Shown piece after piece: positions 34,302 through 45,886 of a stretch of 64,000 bases of DNA. The notes under the pieces are model-generated. The model did not search any database and had not been told where the DNA came from. It worked only from the letters and a program-made list of their open reading frames with translations. Positions within the stretch are counted from its first letter, which is position 1, and each line of letters starts with the position of its first letter. The stretch comes from Lotus japonicus. Lineage: Eukaryota; Streptophyta; Magnoliopsida; Fabales; Fabaceae. Where the stretch lies: assembly GCF_012489685.1 (NCBI RefSeq), contig NC_080042.1:42832066-42896065 (forward strand), read 5' to 3'. Position numbers and translations under genes: made by a program.

Positions 34302-37045
34302 CAGTGGCGAAACCAGGAATTTTAGGGAGCCTGGGCAAAGTTCACCCTAAGCTTAACGACCCACATCTGACGTCTGATCCATGGTTTAAATTGCGGTTGT
34401 CGTCGCGGTTGCGGACATTACGCTGTTACCGCGTGAATAGCCTATTGTAATGGTAAATATGTCTCATTCTCAATTAAACACTTAGCCCAAACATATACAG
34501 TCCATAGTTACCAGGTTCACCATATGCTCCGGTACATGGTACACGGTAGGCGATTTGTAAAGATGTTGTACGAAGGGTATACAGAGTCGGTTTTATATAT
34601 AATTTAACTTAAACTTAAACTTTAGGGTTAAATAAGTTTTCCGTCCCCGAACTATAGCGAGTTTTTGGTTTCCGTCCTTCAATTAAAATTTTGATGGTTT
34701 CCATCCCTTAACTTAGTAAACCGTTTGATTTTCATCCTTTGACCATGTTGACCGCTGATGTGTTTTGCCAACGTGTAGGTGACTGTTGACGTGTCAGTTA
34801 GTTAGCAAGTTTTACCGGTTTTTTCTTTTTCTTTTTTAATTACACGAAGGAAATTACTAATTTCTTTTTTTTCCCCATATTTCCTTTATTTTTGTACCCC
34901 AGTTCAATTTGGAAAAGTCCTTCAAAAAATCATAAACAATCAAGGGACGAAGCAAGCACTCCCAGGAGATGGAAACCAGCAAGAAAATCAAACACTAATA
35001 GGGATGAAATTCAATCATCTCTCATCATCTTCAACCTCCATCAACTTGTTCCATCTTCTACCCCTAAACACAAAAATCCAGAAATTTAACCTCATCTTCA
35101 TCTCTCTTCTTCTTCATTCATCTTCAAATCACCAACCTAATCTTACTCAAAACCTAAATACCAAACTAAATTAAAATCCCTTTACCCTCAATAACCCCAA
35201 ACCCCAAATTAAAATCCCTAAATCCCTAAAATTAAAATTCCCTTCCTCTTTTCCCCTACCACAAAACCATGACCTTTGCTCTCTTCCAAAACCAGCGCAG
35301 CCAACCAGCCACCCTTGCCTCACACACAACATGAACTTCTCTTCCAACCACCATAACGAGAACCACCACCTCTAAACCCTCACCACAAGAGAGCACCTCG
35401 ACAGAGAGTGAGATCGATAGAAGATCGAAGCTTGGAAGAGCAAGGATGCGGTGGCTCTTAACAGAGGTCTATGGTGAGTTCGCGAAAGTTGCTGCAGTGG
35501 GGGTTTGCGATTTGTTTAAGGGGAAGGATTTCAAGCTTTGTGGCTTACGCTGAATGAGGGGTTTTGGCTCGGCGGCGAGCGGCTAGCAATTTTCCGGGAA
35601 AGCCTCCTATCCTCTTCTTGTTCTCCCTCTCCTTCGACGTCGGTAACCTCCCCGTCGATCCACCGCCAGCCATTATTCCAGTGAAGCCTCCTGTCCTCTC
35701 GTCTACACAGATCTAACCACCATACCAAGCAGAACATGCGTTATATTACATCGGTTAAAAATGGGGCATAACCCAGATCTGCTCTGTTTGTGTTCGCCTA
35801 CATGCTTTCGAACTGTCAACGCTCTACTTCGTCGTCTCCCTCTTTCTCTCTTCTGTTTCGTCTCCCCTTATCTCTTTCTCTCTGAAGTCACGATGGAAGA
35901 ACACCCTAGAATGATTTGGGGGAAAAAACAATTTATTCAAGGGGAAAGAAATATGGGTTGTCCAAGAAATATCTCAGGTGGAATTAAAAAAATAGAAATG
36001 ATAAAATTATCCCAGGTGTCATTAAAAATATATGAAAATCGGAAAAAAATTACCACGTCACCGTTTACCTACACGCTGGCAACACACATCATCGGTCATA
36101 ATGGTCAAAGGACGAAAATCAAACGGTTTACTAAGTTAAAGGATGGAAACCATCAAAATATTAATTGAGGGACAAAAACCAAAAACTCGTTATAGTTCAG
36201 GGACGAAAAACTTATTTAACCCTAAACTTTACTTTAAAAATATAAAGATGTTGTGCAGTAGAGGAATGTAAGAGAGAGTTTTATCACATTACAAAATTAT
36301 ATATTATATACTTTTTTTTTGAAACTATATATTATATACTTGAGATAAGAATGATGCAGATTTAGTAAAAGGTTAACCGAGAGTTTAATCATTTAGTATT
36401 TTTATTGCATTTACTCATTTAGGCCTTTAGTATGCTAATCACTAGCTGTCCAAGACTACTTTTAAGGCTTGCACGTGTCTGGAGAGTAAACAATAAAGTA
36501 AATAATAGAAAAGATGAAAATATCTACTCTAGAATGTTCATCTCACATGCTCACCACACTACTATGTGGGAACATCAGATCTAAACTAAGAGAGAAACAA
36601 AAAGTAGAGAAAGAAGATGAGGAAGAATGGAGAATGGGGAAGATGACGACGATATTTGCAAGTTCTCGGTGGGGGGTTTTCACAGCTATAGAAAAGAGGG
36701 CCTCTGGTCATGCATGAAAGAGGAGCGGGTGTGGGAGAAGTGGAGAATTGAGATTAGTGGGGTTGAGGGGAGGAAGATGAATTTGCTACAAGCAAAGAGG
36801 CTCACACAATCCCTTCCACTGCAAAGTGACAATTAGTGTGTCTTTAGCTTTCTTCTCCTATGATTTCTCCTCTTCCATTTGGACAGTTGAAGATAAAAAA
36901 AAATTCACTGTCTTCATTTGTTTTCTGCCCAGGTTGAACAAAAAATAAACCCATTTTTTCCCTCTGCAACCCAAATAAAAAAATTATTTTTTGCCACGGA
37001 GCCTGGGCAAGTGCCCAGGCAAGCCGGGCGCTAAATCCGCCCATG
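34302..37045. mobile_element. hAT-type non-autonomous element
   Basis: The left end is CAGTGGCGAAACCAGGAA; the right end read inward is CATGGGCGGATTTAGCGC. A perfect 8-bp TSD, CCTCCAGA (34294-34301 and 37046-37053), is the length expected for hAT. No transposase. A Mutator-type element (34625-36222) is nested within; without it the hAT element is about 1.14 kb. Confidence 0.88.
34625..36222. mobile_element. Mutator-type element (GGGTTAAATAAG family) nested in the hAT element
   Basis: Both ends read GGGTTAAATAAGTTTT inward, and the inverted homology reaches about 180 bp. A perfect 9-bp TSD, TAAACTTTA, lies at 34616-34624 and 36223-36231. There is no transposase. The interior has CT-rich, 5' UTR-like sequence and short frames I do not trust. 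Confidence 0.9.
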
Positions 37046-37205
37046 CCTCCAGATGTAGGTGATGTTTCACCGAACTGGGTTAACAACTCTTGTGTTTTGT
37101 TTACTTATGCTTTTTAGTTACTGTTGTTATTGTTAGTCGATTGTTGAAACGATTGTCCCAGCATCACGTTCGACATCTGTCCTGTGCGAGAACCAGAATT
37201 TCAAT

Positions 37206-37867
37206 TATATTTCATATATTACTTTCATGCCTTTTAGCCTTTCTTTCAGGAAAATTCATAAACCAGCTCCTATACAAATTTCATCCTGACACAATCCTAA
37301 AGCTTACAGAAAGCTAAACTCTGAATTCAACCCAAGTAATTTATTTTCAATTCGAAGTTATCAGTTTATGGAAACTGTCCCTCAAATGGATTCAACCTCC
37401 AGTTTTGTCTTACAAGAGACCATATTCAATTACAAATAACATGTGAAGTGCCTTGACACAGATCTCAATATGAAGAAATGATTTGCCAGGTATTACATGT
37501 CACACTCATAAGGTTTCTTATTTTTGTATTCCACACATTGGCTCTTTCTTTTGTTCCTCAACTTATTTGGAGGAAAATATGAAACAGGTTTGTTGCAAGT
37601 GGGAAAAGGTTGATGAACCAGAATCTCATCATGGAGGATGTTGAGAAAAAAATTGAATACAAAGATGAGATAAAAACTTTTAGAGGGCTTATTGGTTTAC
37701 ATCCTCAGTTGAACTCAGGTAATTTTTCATAGTTGATAAATAGTTTCCTCTGCATACTCAAAAGGGGCCTAATTTGTCCTAATTTGTGGAACAAATTACC
37801 TTATTTTCCAATATTTTTTTTAAAACACCAATAAAAAGGTTAAGAGATTAAATTTAGCTTTCTATTT
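37206..37867. other. Unassigned DNA with one exon-like stretch
   Basis: The stretch 37591-37720 is bordered by AAACAG and G|GTAATT and is open in one frame (RFVASGKRLMNQNLIMEDVE). It looks like an exon of an unidentified gene. No other exon could be joined to it, so it may be a captured or relic fragment. Confidence 0.35.
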
Positions 37868-40613
37868 TCCGGCTTTGTTTTATCAAAATTATTGGAGCTT
37901 AGTGGGTCCTAAGGTAACTGCAAAGGTTCTGGCTATTTTAAATGATGTGGTGGATCCTTCAGATATCAATCAAACTTTCATCTGTTTGATCCTTAAGGTG
38001 AAGGACCCAGAGTTTTCAAAGGATCTACGGCCGATAAGTTTGTGTAATGTGGTGATGAAATTAGTGACTAAATGTATAGCCAACAGAATTAAGTTCATTT
38101 TGGGGGAAGTGGTCAGTGAGAACCAAAGTGCTTTCATTCCGGGGCGCATGATTACAGATAATACACTAGCTGGTTTTGAGGTTTTCCATTACATGAAGAA
38201 AAAGCGCAAGGGGAAGAAGGGGTACCTGGCTCTCAAATTGGATATGACAAAGGCTTATGACAGAATTGAGTGGCCTTTTCTTCGACAGGTTCTCCAATAG
38301 TATGGTTTTCCCCAGTTGTTTACTGATCTTATTCTTCGTTGTGTTTCAACGGTCTCATATGCTCCTCTAAATAATGGAGAACCTACCCCTTTTTTTCCAC
38401 CATCAAGGGGCTTGCGCCAAGGGGATCCTCTCTCCCCATATTTGTTTATTTTATGTGCTGAGGCTTTCTCTGGTTTAATACAAAATCAGATTGATCTGAA
38501 GCAACTTCATGGGGTGCAAGTGGCACGTGGGGCGCCGGTGGTGAGTCATCTTTTCTTTGCAGATGACAGCTTGATTTTTGCCCTGGCAACAGTGGAGGAG
38601 GCATATTGCTTGATGAGGATAATCATAATGTATGAGCAGGCCTCAGGTCAACTAGTCAATTTGGACAAGTCCGAAATATCTTTCAGCCGCAATGTTCCGA
38701 ATACCAGTATGGATATGATCCGAAGTAGGATGGGAGTAAAGGCTGTGGAGGTCCATGACAAATACCTGGGTTTGCCTACGGTGGTGGGGAAATCAAAGAA
38801 GGCAATTTTCAATAGGGTGCACGAAAGGGTGTGGCGCAAACTTCAAGATTGGAAGGGTAAGACTTTGTCAAAGGATGGTAAGGAGATACTTCTAAAATCA
38901 GTAGCACAAGCTATACCAAGCTATATTATGAGTTGTTTCGAGATCTCCAACACTGTTTGTGATCAGCTTGAAAGCGCCATAGCAAATTTTTGGTGGGGTC
39001 AGAAGCTTGAGGAGCGCAAGGTTCATTGGATAGGGTGGAAGAAACTATGTCGCCCTAAAGGAATGGGAGGTTTGGGTTTTCGTGACCTGGGTATGTTTAA
39101 CCATGCCTTATTGACAAAGCAAGCTTGGAGGCTACTTATTTCACCAAATTCCTTGCTGCATAGAGTCTGGAAAGCGAGATATTTTCCCCATAAAGATTTT
39201 ATTGAGGCTGATTTGGGCTTCCGTTCGAGCTACACTTGGAGGAGTGTATGGGGGACGTTGGGATCTGTGAAAGAAGGCCTGAGATGGAGGGTGGGAAATG
39301 GTGAATCTATACGAATTTGGCAAGATGCTTGGATGCCTGGGCAAGGTGATGGCGTGTTACGTTATGTTCGCTCACCTAATCATGATGTTCACTGCGTGGC
39401 AGATTTGATTAACCAGCATACACAGCACTGGGATCACAACTTGGTTGATCGCTGTTTCGAGAGGGAGATTGCTGCAGTAATTAAACTTATCCCTTTATCT
39501 TGGCAATCCTCGCGTGATGTCATGTTCTGGAAGTGGAGCAGGAATGAAGCCTTCACGGTGCGCTCAACCTATTTTAGACTTCAGGAGCAGCGAAATTCAT
39601 CTATGCCAAGTAACTCCACAATTTCATCCTTTCCATGGAAGAAAATTTGGAATGCGGAAGTGCCCACAAAGGTTGAACATATGCTACACAGGGTGGTGAC
39701 AAATACTCTTCCATATCGGGCAAACTTAGCCAAGAAGGGTATCCAAGTGGAAGAGGAATGCTCTCTATGTAGAACACAGGTTGAAGAGTCTCAAAGGCAT
39801 ATTTTTGTAGAGTGTAACTGGGCAAGGGCGGCATGGTTTTCTCATCCCTTATGCTTGCATACGGACACGACTCAAGGAGGTTTACTAGCTTGGTTAACTG
39901 AATGTTTGTCCAGCTTTAATAAAGAGCAGGTTGGATCTTTTTTTCAAGGATTTTATGCTATCTGGAAGGCCCGCAATAATGCATGTTTTAATGGAGAAAT
40001 TGGTGACCCAGCAGCTGTAATGTATCGAGCCATGGAAGCACAGGTCGAATGGCTTCAAGCCCAAGAGAGGAAGAGCCAAATGCAGGACACAGAAGACAGC
40101 AGGGATCGTTGGCAAGCACCTCCGGAAGGATTTCTAAAGGTTAATATTGATGCGGGGTGGAGTGGAGCTACCAGCACAGGTTATGGGATGGTGGTCCGAC
40201 AACACAATCGTGAGTTTATGTTTGCAGCAGCATATGAGGAACCACAGCGACAAGACCCGCTTGTGGCTGAAGCTCTAAGCTTGCGATGGTACTTGGCAAA
40301 ACTCCTTGAGTTGGAAGTGGATCGGGTTAAGGTGGAGCTGGACGCTGCTTGCATTGTACATGCAATGAGGAAAGGAAACTCCAGGTCTGATACAACAGAA
40401 GTAATTGATGATTGCAGAAGTTTGGCATCATGTTTTTCAGCTTTTAGCATTTCGCATATAAGGAGAACAACAAATGTAGTTTAGATGCAAATGTTGTCAA
40501 CTTTAGTACAACAACTTGGTGGGATAACCCCCCTGATTGTATTTTCCATGACTTGTTTGCTGATGCAACTTTATCATCTTAATATATTGCAAGCTTTCCA
40601 TAAAAAAAAAAAA
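37868..40613 (+). pseudogene. 5'-truncated LINE: reverse transcriptase and RNase H
   Basis: Begins within the RT fingers. RT motifs in order: RPISLCNVVMKLVTKC, LALKLDMTKAYDRIEW with the first catalytic Asp, a TAG stop at 38298-38300 replacing one codon, GLRQGDPLSPYLF, and FFADDS with the second catalytic pair (about 38560). Then come the thumb, a CCHC-like region (CSLCRTQVEESQRHIFVEC) and a C-terminal RNase H with NIDAGWS, AEALSLRW and VELDAACIV. A frameshift at about 40482 breaks the last part. A 12-A tail ends at about 40613. ORF1 and endonuclease are absent, the usual result of incomplete reverse transcription. No clear TSD. Confidence 0.88.
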
Positions 40614-41189
40614 GTTTTCTGGAAGGAGAGAAAAATTGTAAGTAACAACTTTATCCGAATCATTTATTTCATTTAGATCTTGAATAAAAACAATCGGAGC
40701 TTTTGACTATATAGCGCTGAAAATTATGTTTGTATCACTTTATTTTTCCACGGGACAAAAGGCAGGAAATGATTATTTTTTTGAAAATGAAAGTTATATT
40801 AATAATAAGAAAGCATGAGCCAAAGAAGCAATACATGCAAAGTACAAGTTACATAAAGCTGAGAAACAAAAACCCACCACCAACCCGCAAAATGGCAAAA
40901 GCGTAACCCCAAGAAAGAGCCTCACTAAAACCTTACTAGGAAAAACCCATTGGGATAAAAACCTAGCAAGGAAAAAGAGTACCACAATCTTGGGATAGCC
41001 ATTTTGCATCTAGATACAATAGAAATCAGGTCCTACAATCATGAAAAAAACTAATATAGTATAGCTGAGAGATGTACATGAAGTTAAGGATTCCAGACGA
41101 TGCAATCTGCTTATTTTCGTGTAGCAGCAATCATCAAATAGCAACAACACCATATATACAGCAACATAACAGCACTAGCATTTTACCAA

Positions 41190-41360
41190 ATTTAGAATTT
41201 TCGAATTTCAACAACAGCAACAACACCATGCAACAGCACGAGACAACAGCAACAGCACCTGCAAATTTCAACATCAATAGTAAAACATAAACAACAACAA
41301 CAGTACCAGCAACCAACAACAACAGCAAAAACAGCAGCAGCATTATTAACTTCAACAACA
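41190..41360. repeat. CAA/CAG-rich low-complexity stretch
   Basis: Imperfect trinucleotide repeats (AACAACAGCA and similar) fill the place between the LINE endonuclease remnant and its 3' UTR. Confidence 0.8.
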
Positions 41361-42534
41361 AAAGCAATTACAAAAATTCCTTGGTTGATGCATTCACCAA
41401 TCTAGAACGCAACATCAAATTCAACAGCAAATAATCGACATAAGCTACCAAATGCACCCATTTGTTCTTCAGCTTATATTGGATTCCCTCGTCAGATGTA
41501 ACACCCCGATTTCCAGGTGTCACTTTAATAACCAAAAATAAACTTTACGCGGAAAACAGGTAATTTTTTTTTGATTGTTTCCTTTTAATAAAAGCAATAA
41601 AGAAATAAAGACAAAGCCCAACAACTAAACTAACCGATAAGCAACATATACAAAGGTACAGCCTCTGCTGCACTATCCCGTCACGCGCACACCCAGTGAC
41701 TCCAAGGTAGCGTGCCCGTAGGCGAATATATACAAACCAGAACTGTATGCAAAAGCATCAAATATACCACTATCCAAGAGAAAGTCGGCCTCAAAATGGC
41801 CTCAACCCAAGACCCCTATAGTCCGACAGACTCTCTGTGATCCTCAGCAAGAGAACCACACAAAAAGCCATATATCGGGAACCTACCCGGTCCCAAAAGT
41901 AAGACGAATCAGAGCTATGACAGTGACAACCAACTCAAAAGACTCTAACCACCCATATCCCACACTACTATTATCGACTCTCCCTCGATCAGCCATGAAG
42001 TCCGGGTCCTCGTCGAAAGCTTCAGTAATAGACATTTCGCTCCGGGTCTTTCCCGCACAACGAATCATCACGAACCGGCTGACAGACGCCTGGCAGCAGG
42101 CCGACCGCCCAAACACAAACATACAAACAAAGCCAAGGTGCTAGGGTCAACTTACAGAATACAATAGATATACAATCAACATGCGATAAAGGGGGTATAT
42201 ATATATGTTGTATATATACATATAAGTTATGGATTGTATCAACTCCCTAATACAATTCAATCATCAATACCTCAACAAATATAGTTAGAGTGCATGATAT
42301 GTCAATGCAACGTCAATTAAGAGGGTTCCGGAGGAAATAGGCTGGGCACGATCGAGTCGGTCCTAACACTGGCATTGTGTCGACCATAACCCTCGGGTGT
42401 CACTTACAACCTTGACATAGTCGGATCAGTCCTAACCCTGCGGGTCGACTTTTCCCTCCGCTATGCCTGACATCAACAGGTCGATCCTAACCACACAGTC
42501 GATCATATCCCCCATCGAATGGCCGAGTTACCCG

Positions 42535-42850
42535 AAGGCATGCTGTACCCGAAGGTATATACTGTACCCGAAGGTATATAGATATACTGTACCCGAAGGT
42601 ATAGATATACTGTACCCGAAGGTATATACTGTACCCGAAGGTATATATACTGTACCCGAAGGTATATACTGTACCCGAAGGTATAGATATACTGTACCCG
42701 AAGGTATATAGATATACTGTACCCGAAGGTATATACTGTACCCGAAGGTATATAGATATACTGTACCCGAAGGTATATAGATATACTGTACCCGAAGGTA
42801 TATACTGTACCCGAAGGTATATAGATATACTGTACCCGAAGGTATATGTC
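42535..42850. repeat. Minisatellite of 19-26 bp units in the solo LTR
   Basis: About 14 copies of CTGTACCCGAAGGTATATA, varying by insertion of GATATA. It lies in the predicted second LTR intron. Open frames through it on the minus strand exist only because unit lengths allow them. Confidence 0.95.
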
Positions 42851-42985
42851 GATTCGGCGACAAAAGACAATTATTTATGAAAGGAGTGCGATCACCCTTG
42901 ATGACTTCTTGAGTCATCTGACTCATCAAATCTCGATGGTCAAAAACTGCTCCGACCCAAACTCAAAACAACCCAAGAGTTAGTG

Positions 42986-43095
42986 TCGGTCAATACAACA
43001 CAACTCCACCAACAAGATTACACGAGGGTCTAGTGTCGGTCAATACAACACAGCCCAAACAACAAGAGCACTAGGTGTCGGTCAATACAACACGG
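42986..43095. repeat. Three-copy dispersed repeat in the solo LTR
   Basis: GTGTCGGTCAATACAACAC occurs three times, about 45 bp apart. Confidence 0.85.
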
Positions 43096-43690
43096 CTCCA
43101 CAACACTCCCCAAGAGTACTAACGTACTCGGTGACTTTCAATCATCACCATAGCTCACCTTAGTGGCTTTCCCAATTCCAAACTCTCCAAACCCACAACA
43201 TAAGTCGACTTTTCCCCGCCTTTCATAAATATTTTTCCCCTTCAGTTCTCCTATGCTTAAACGTTAATAAAAATGATTTCAATTCAAATTAGTCAAATTA
43301 TGAGTTTATTTCTCAAAGTCTAAGTTTCCCAAGTCTTTATTTTTCGAAAGCTCTATCATTCTAAGTTTCCAAAAATCAACCACCCAAAATACATTTCCCG
43401 GGGAAAGTCTAGGAATTCCAACGAATCCCAACAAATGGCTAAGTCTCAAACCCCACATTCGGACTTGCCTAGGGTTGTTCATCCAACCCGAAATGTCAAA
43501 GATCACCAGATCAATGAACCCCCACTCCGAAGTTGCGTCAAAACGCTCAATTCAACACATCATCAATATCATAAGTTATGAAACAATCATAACAAGAAAT
43601 CATCATCATATACAACATCAGATAAAGCATAGGTCGAGTTTATCGACGCCTATCATGCAATCATAGCTAAATATAGCAAGTTGCCCTAAC

Positions 43691-43768
43691 CTCGAGCTGT
43701 TCCAGCTTCGCAAACAAAGTTCTCCTCAAACAATTGCTCTGAGTCTTCCAAAGTTCCCTCAACTGAAC
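43691..43768 (-). other. 78-nt leader exon in the solo LTR
   Basis: Bordered by TTCTCCGAG and GTTAGGGC on the minus strand, with no ATG. It is close in sequence to 60799-60876 and equal in length to 20219-20296. Confidence 0.6.
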
Positions 43769-45312
43769 CTCGGAGAAAAACAAAGCAGAATCCAAACAAA
43801 ATCGCTTAGTTCGATCGCAAAACAATACATAAACGATAGACAAAGCATTAATGCTTCAGAATAGGACAATCAGGTACGAAAAGACAAGTTTTCGCAAACG
43901 AAAAACTCCCCCCTAAAGGTAATAACCCACGGCCTCAAAGGAAAAAGGGCTTCGGCTCTTTTTCTTCGATCAAATCAATTCACAAGGTAGTTTTAGGGTA
44001 AAACTAAGGCAAAGAAACTGTCAGAACAATTTTCGGACAAACGGGTCGAAATACGGCTATCCAGGGGCATTTTGGTCCAAAATAAAAGCTCAAAACTTCA
44101 AAGTTATCAGTTCTGAAAACAAATTTGACAGCAATGATCCTCATGACATCCGTGACAACAAATCCTAAAGGCACGAAGTCAGATTATGACTTTTCGACAA
44201 TAAAGTTTCGAAATGTGAGACAAAAAGGTTTTGAAACAGTTTTTCAGATCCTGGACAACTGAATCGCAATCGGCGATTACTGACAGAGGTTTTAGGCTCA
44301 TGGGAACGTAAGGAACATAACCCAAGCAAGAAATCAGAGAAATCGGACCATTTTAGAAAAAGCTCAAAACTTAGAGCACAGAAACGACGTCAGAAACGCA
44401 ATAGAAACAACAATCAGAGATAGGATTCGTGTTAGTTACCTCGATACCTAGAAGTAGGGACGAACTACGCGAAGATTGGTCAAGTTTTCGCGAAAATCTC
44501 CTCCCCCCTTGCTCTCCACGAATTTGGGCCACTAATGGAGGAAAATGGAAGATATTTTGCTTTTTCGCCTATTTATAGGCGGGTGAAATCGCGGGAAAAT
44601 GAAAATTTCGCGATTCCGATTTTTGCAGCACGTTCACCAAGGAATTCTAAGAGAGATTCTGGCGTCAGAAATCCAGAACTCAAAACAAATATCTATGATA
44701 TGGGAAAAACGATATCGAAAATCTCAAAAGCGGTGTAAGTTAGTCTGTCCCGAAAAACTACTTTTTGCTGTGATGCTCAAACGACAAAACTTCCTACTGA
44801 AGAAAGATTCGAAACGTCGAAACAAATCTGGCAACACGAACGGAATCTTCGTTAGAAGTCCCGAATAGAAAAAGTCTTCATCCATTGCTCGAAAATAGGG
44901 TTTCGAAGCAAAGAAATTAGCGTCGGCGGACATCCGAAAAGTGAAACCTATCGTGCGTACAGTCCAGAGTTCCGAAATGAAACGCTGGTCGATGGAAAAA
45001 TAAAGAGAATCTTTAAATTTTCCGAGAGTTCGAAATCTCACTCAAAACGTTGCTTTAAGAGCGAAATAGCCTATTCTGGACACGCTCGCCATAAGGCAGG
45101 TGTGCAGACAACTCGCACTAATTCCTACAGCGACGACGCAACATACCTCAAGCAATTCCTGAACTTTCTTCTTCATTGATCTTTCTATAACAACAAACTC
45201 CTGTCACGTTTACACTGATTCTACGCGTGAGTCGGAAATTAACTTGTTCCGAAAATCCGGGTCTTACATCAGACACTAGCCATATGTCCAATCGGCTCCA
45301 TAGGCCGTCATT

Positions 45313-45873
45313 ACAACTTGAGAACCAAGTGAACTAGCCATTTAACAGGGGCAAGTCTGATAAGGTAGTATCCGTGACAAATTGTTGGAAAACCACATCG
45401 CCTACATCAAGCACTCCTCCTGAAGAACGCTCCGAACCCCGAAGAACAACGTTAAAATCACCACCAAGAAACATCATACCAGTATGACTCAACACATGCC
45501 CCTTCAAGGCCTCAAAAAATTCTCTACGCTCCCGCAAAGTATGTGGACCATAAATATTCCCGACCAGTACTGCATGTTCATAATTTGGAATTTTCACAGA
45601 CAAAAAAATAAAATCAGTGTCTGTCACCACTGACTGAACTTGAATGTTGTTCTCCCTCGACAAACACATGAGGCCACCTACTGCTCCTACTGATTGAACC
45701 TCGACATGATTCATCTTCATACTTTGCGTCCACTTTTCAATTGTTTGCTGCCTCTGCTCATTCAATTTAGTTTACTGTAATAGAATCAATTCTGGTTTCA
45801 GTTGCTGAAGTGCTTTTTTTACAACCTCCCTCTTCGTAGTTCTGCCTAGCGCACACACATTCCATGTGAGCTA
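45313..45873 (-). pseudogene. LINE endonuclease domain, broken
   Basis: Starts LTWNVCALGRTTKREVVKKA, the usual N-terminus of plant LINE endonucleases that nick the target DNA. It contains NIYGPH and GGDFNVVLRG, and near the end FTWFSSCNDGLWSRLD. Premature stops replace codons near 45775 and 45340. The coding sequence is then cut at the SDE motif by the solo LTR and resumes at 41496 with IQYKLKNK. Confidence 0.8.
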
Positions 45874-45886
45874 AGGCCTCGGAATA

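Larger units (their letters stand above)
33604..37205 (+). mobile_element. Ty1/copia LTR (solo or fragment) interrupted by a hAT element
   Basis: Starts TGTTGGAGCAGATGTTGTAAC, the form of SIRE/Maximus-like copia LTRs, and continues with an LTR-like leader (CTTAGGGGGAAATACTAAGTAG at about 34181). It resumes after the hAT element with GTAGGTGATGTTTCACCGAA. The end near 37205 (AGAACCAGAATTTCA) is a guess; no matching TSD was found. No internal copia sequence is attached. Confidence 0.5.
41497..45268 (-). repeat. Solo LTR of the long gypsy family (3772 bp)
   Basis: On the minus strand it starts TGTAAGACCCGG and ends GGTGTTACA. A perfect 5-bp TSD, TCAGA (41492-41496 and 45269-45273), shows a complete LTR left by recombination. 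It interrupts the endonuclease of the minus-strand LINE. TATA box CCTATAAATAGG at 44579-44568; leader exon 1 ends at 44440 (GTATCGAG|GTAACT); the 78-nt exon is 43768-43691; a third acceptor (CTGCTGCCAG) ends at 42090. The conserved protein start present in the other LTRs is deleted; only a 61-codon frame with an acidic patch follows. Confidence 0.9.

Noticed and set aside
35761..36168. 135-aa frame
   Set aside because: Ends inside the terminal inverted repeat of a Mutator-type element.
37850..40630. TSD for the 5'-truncated LINE
   Set aside because: AGCTTTCT before the element and AGTTTTCT after its A tail match imperfectly; not enough to claim.
42487..42929. Long minus-strand frames with repeated SGTVYLYTFGYS-like peptides
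   Set aside because: They arise only from the minisatellite in the LTR.
44724..45041. 105-aa frame in the solo LTR, with a similar frame at 59685-60011
   Set aside because: The similarity follows general DNA similarity of the U3 regions; there is no start context and no domain.
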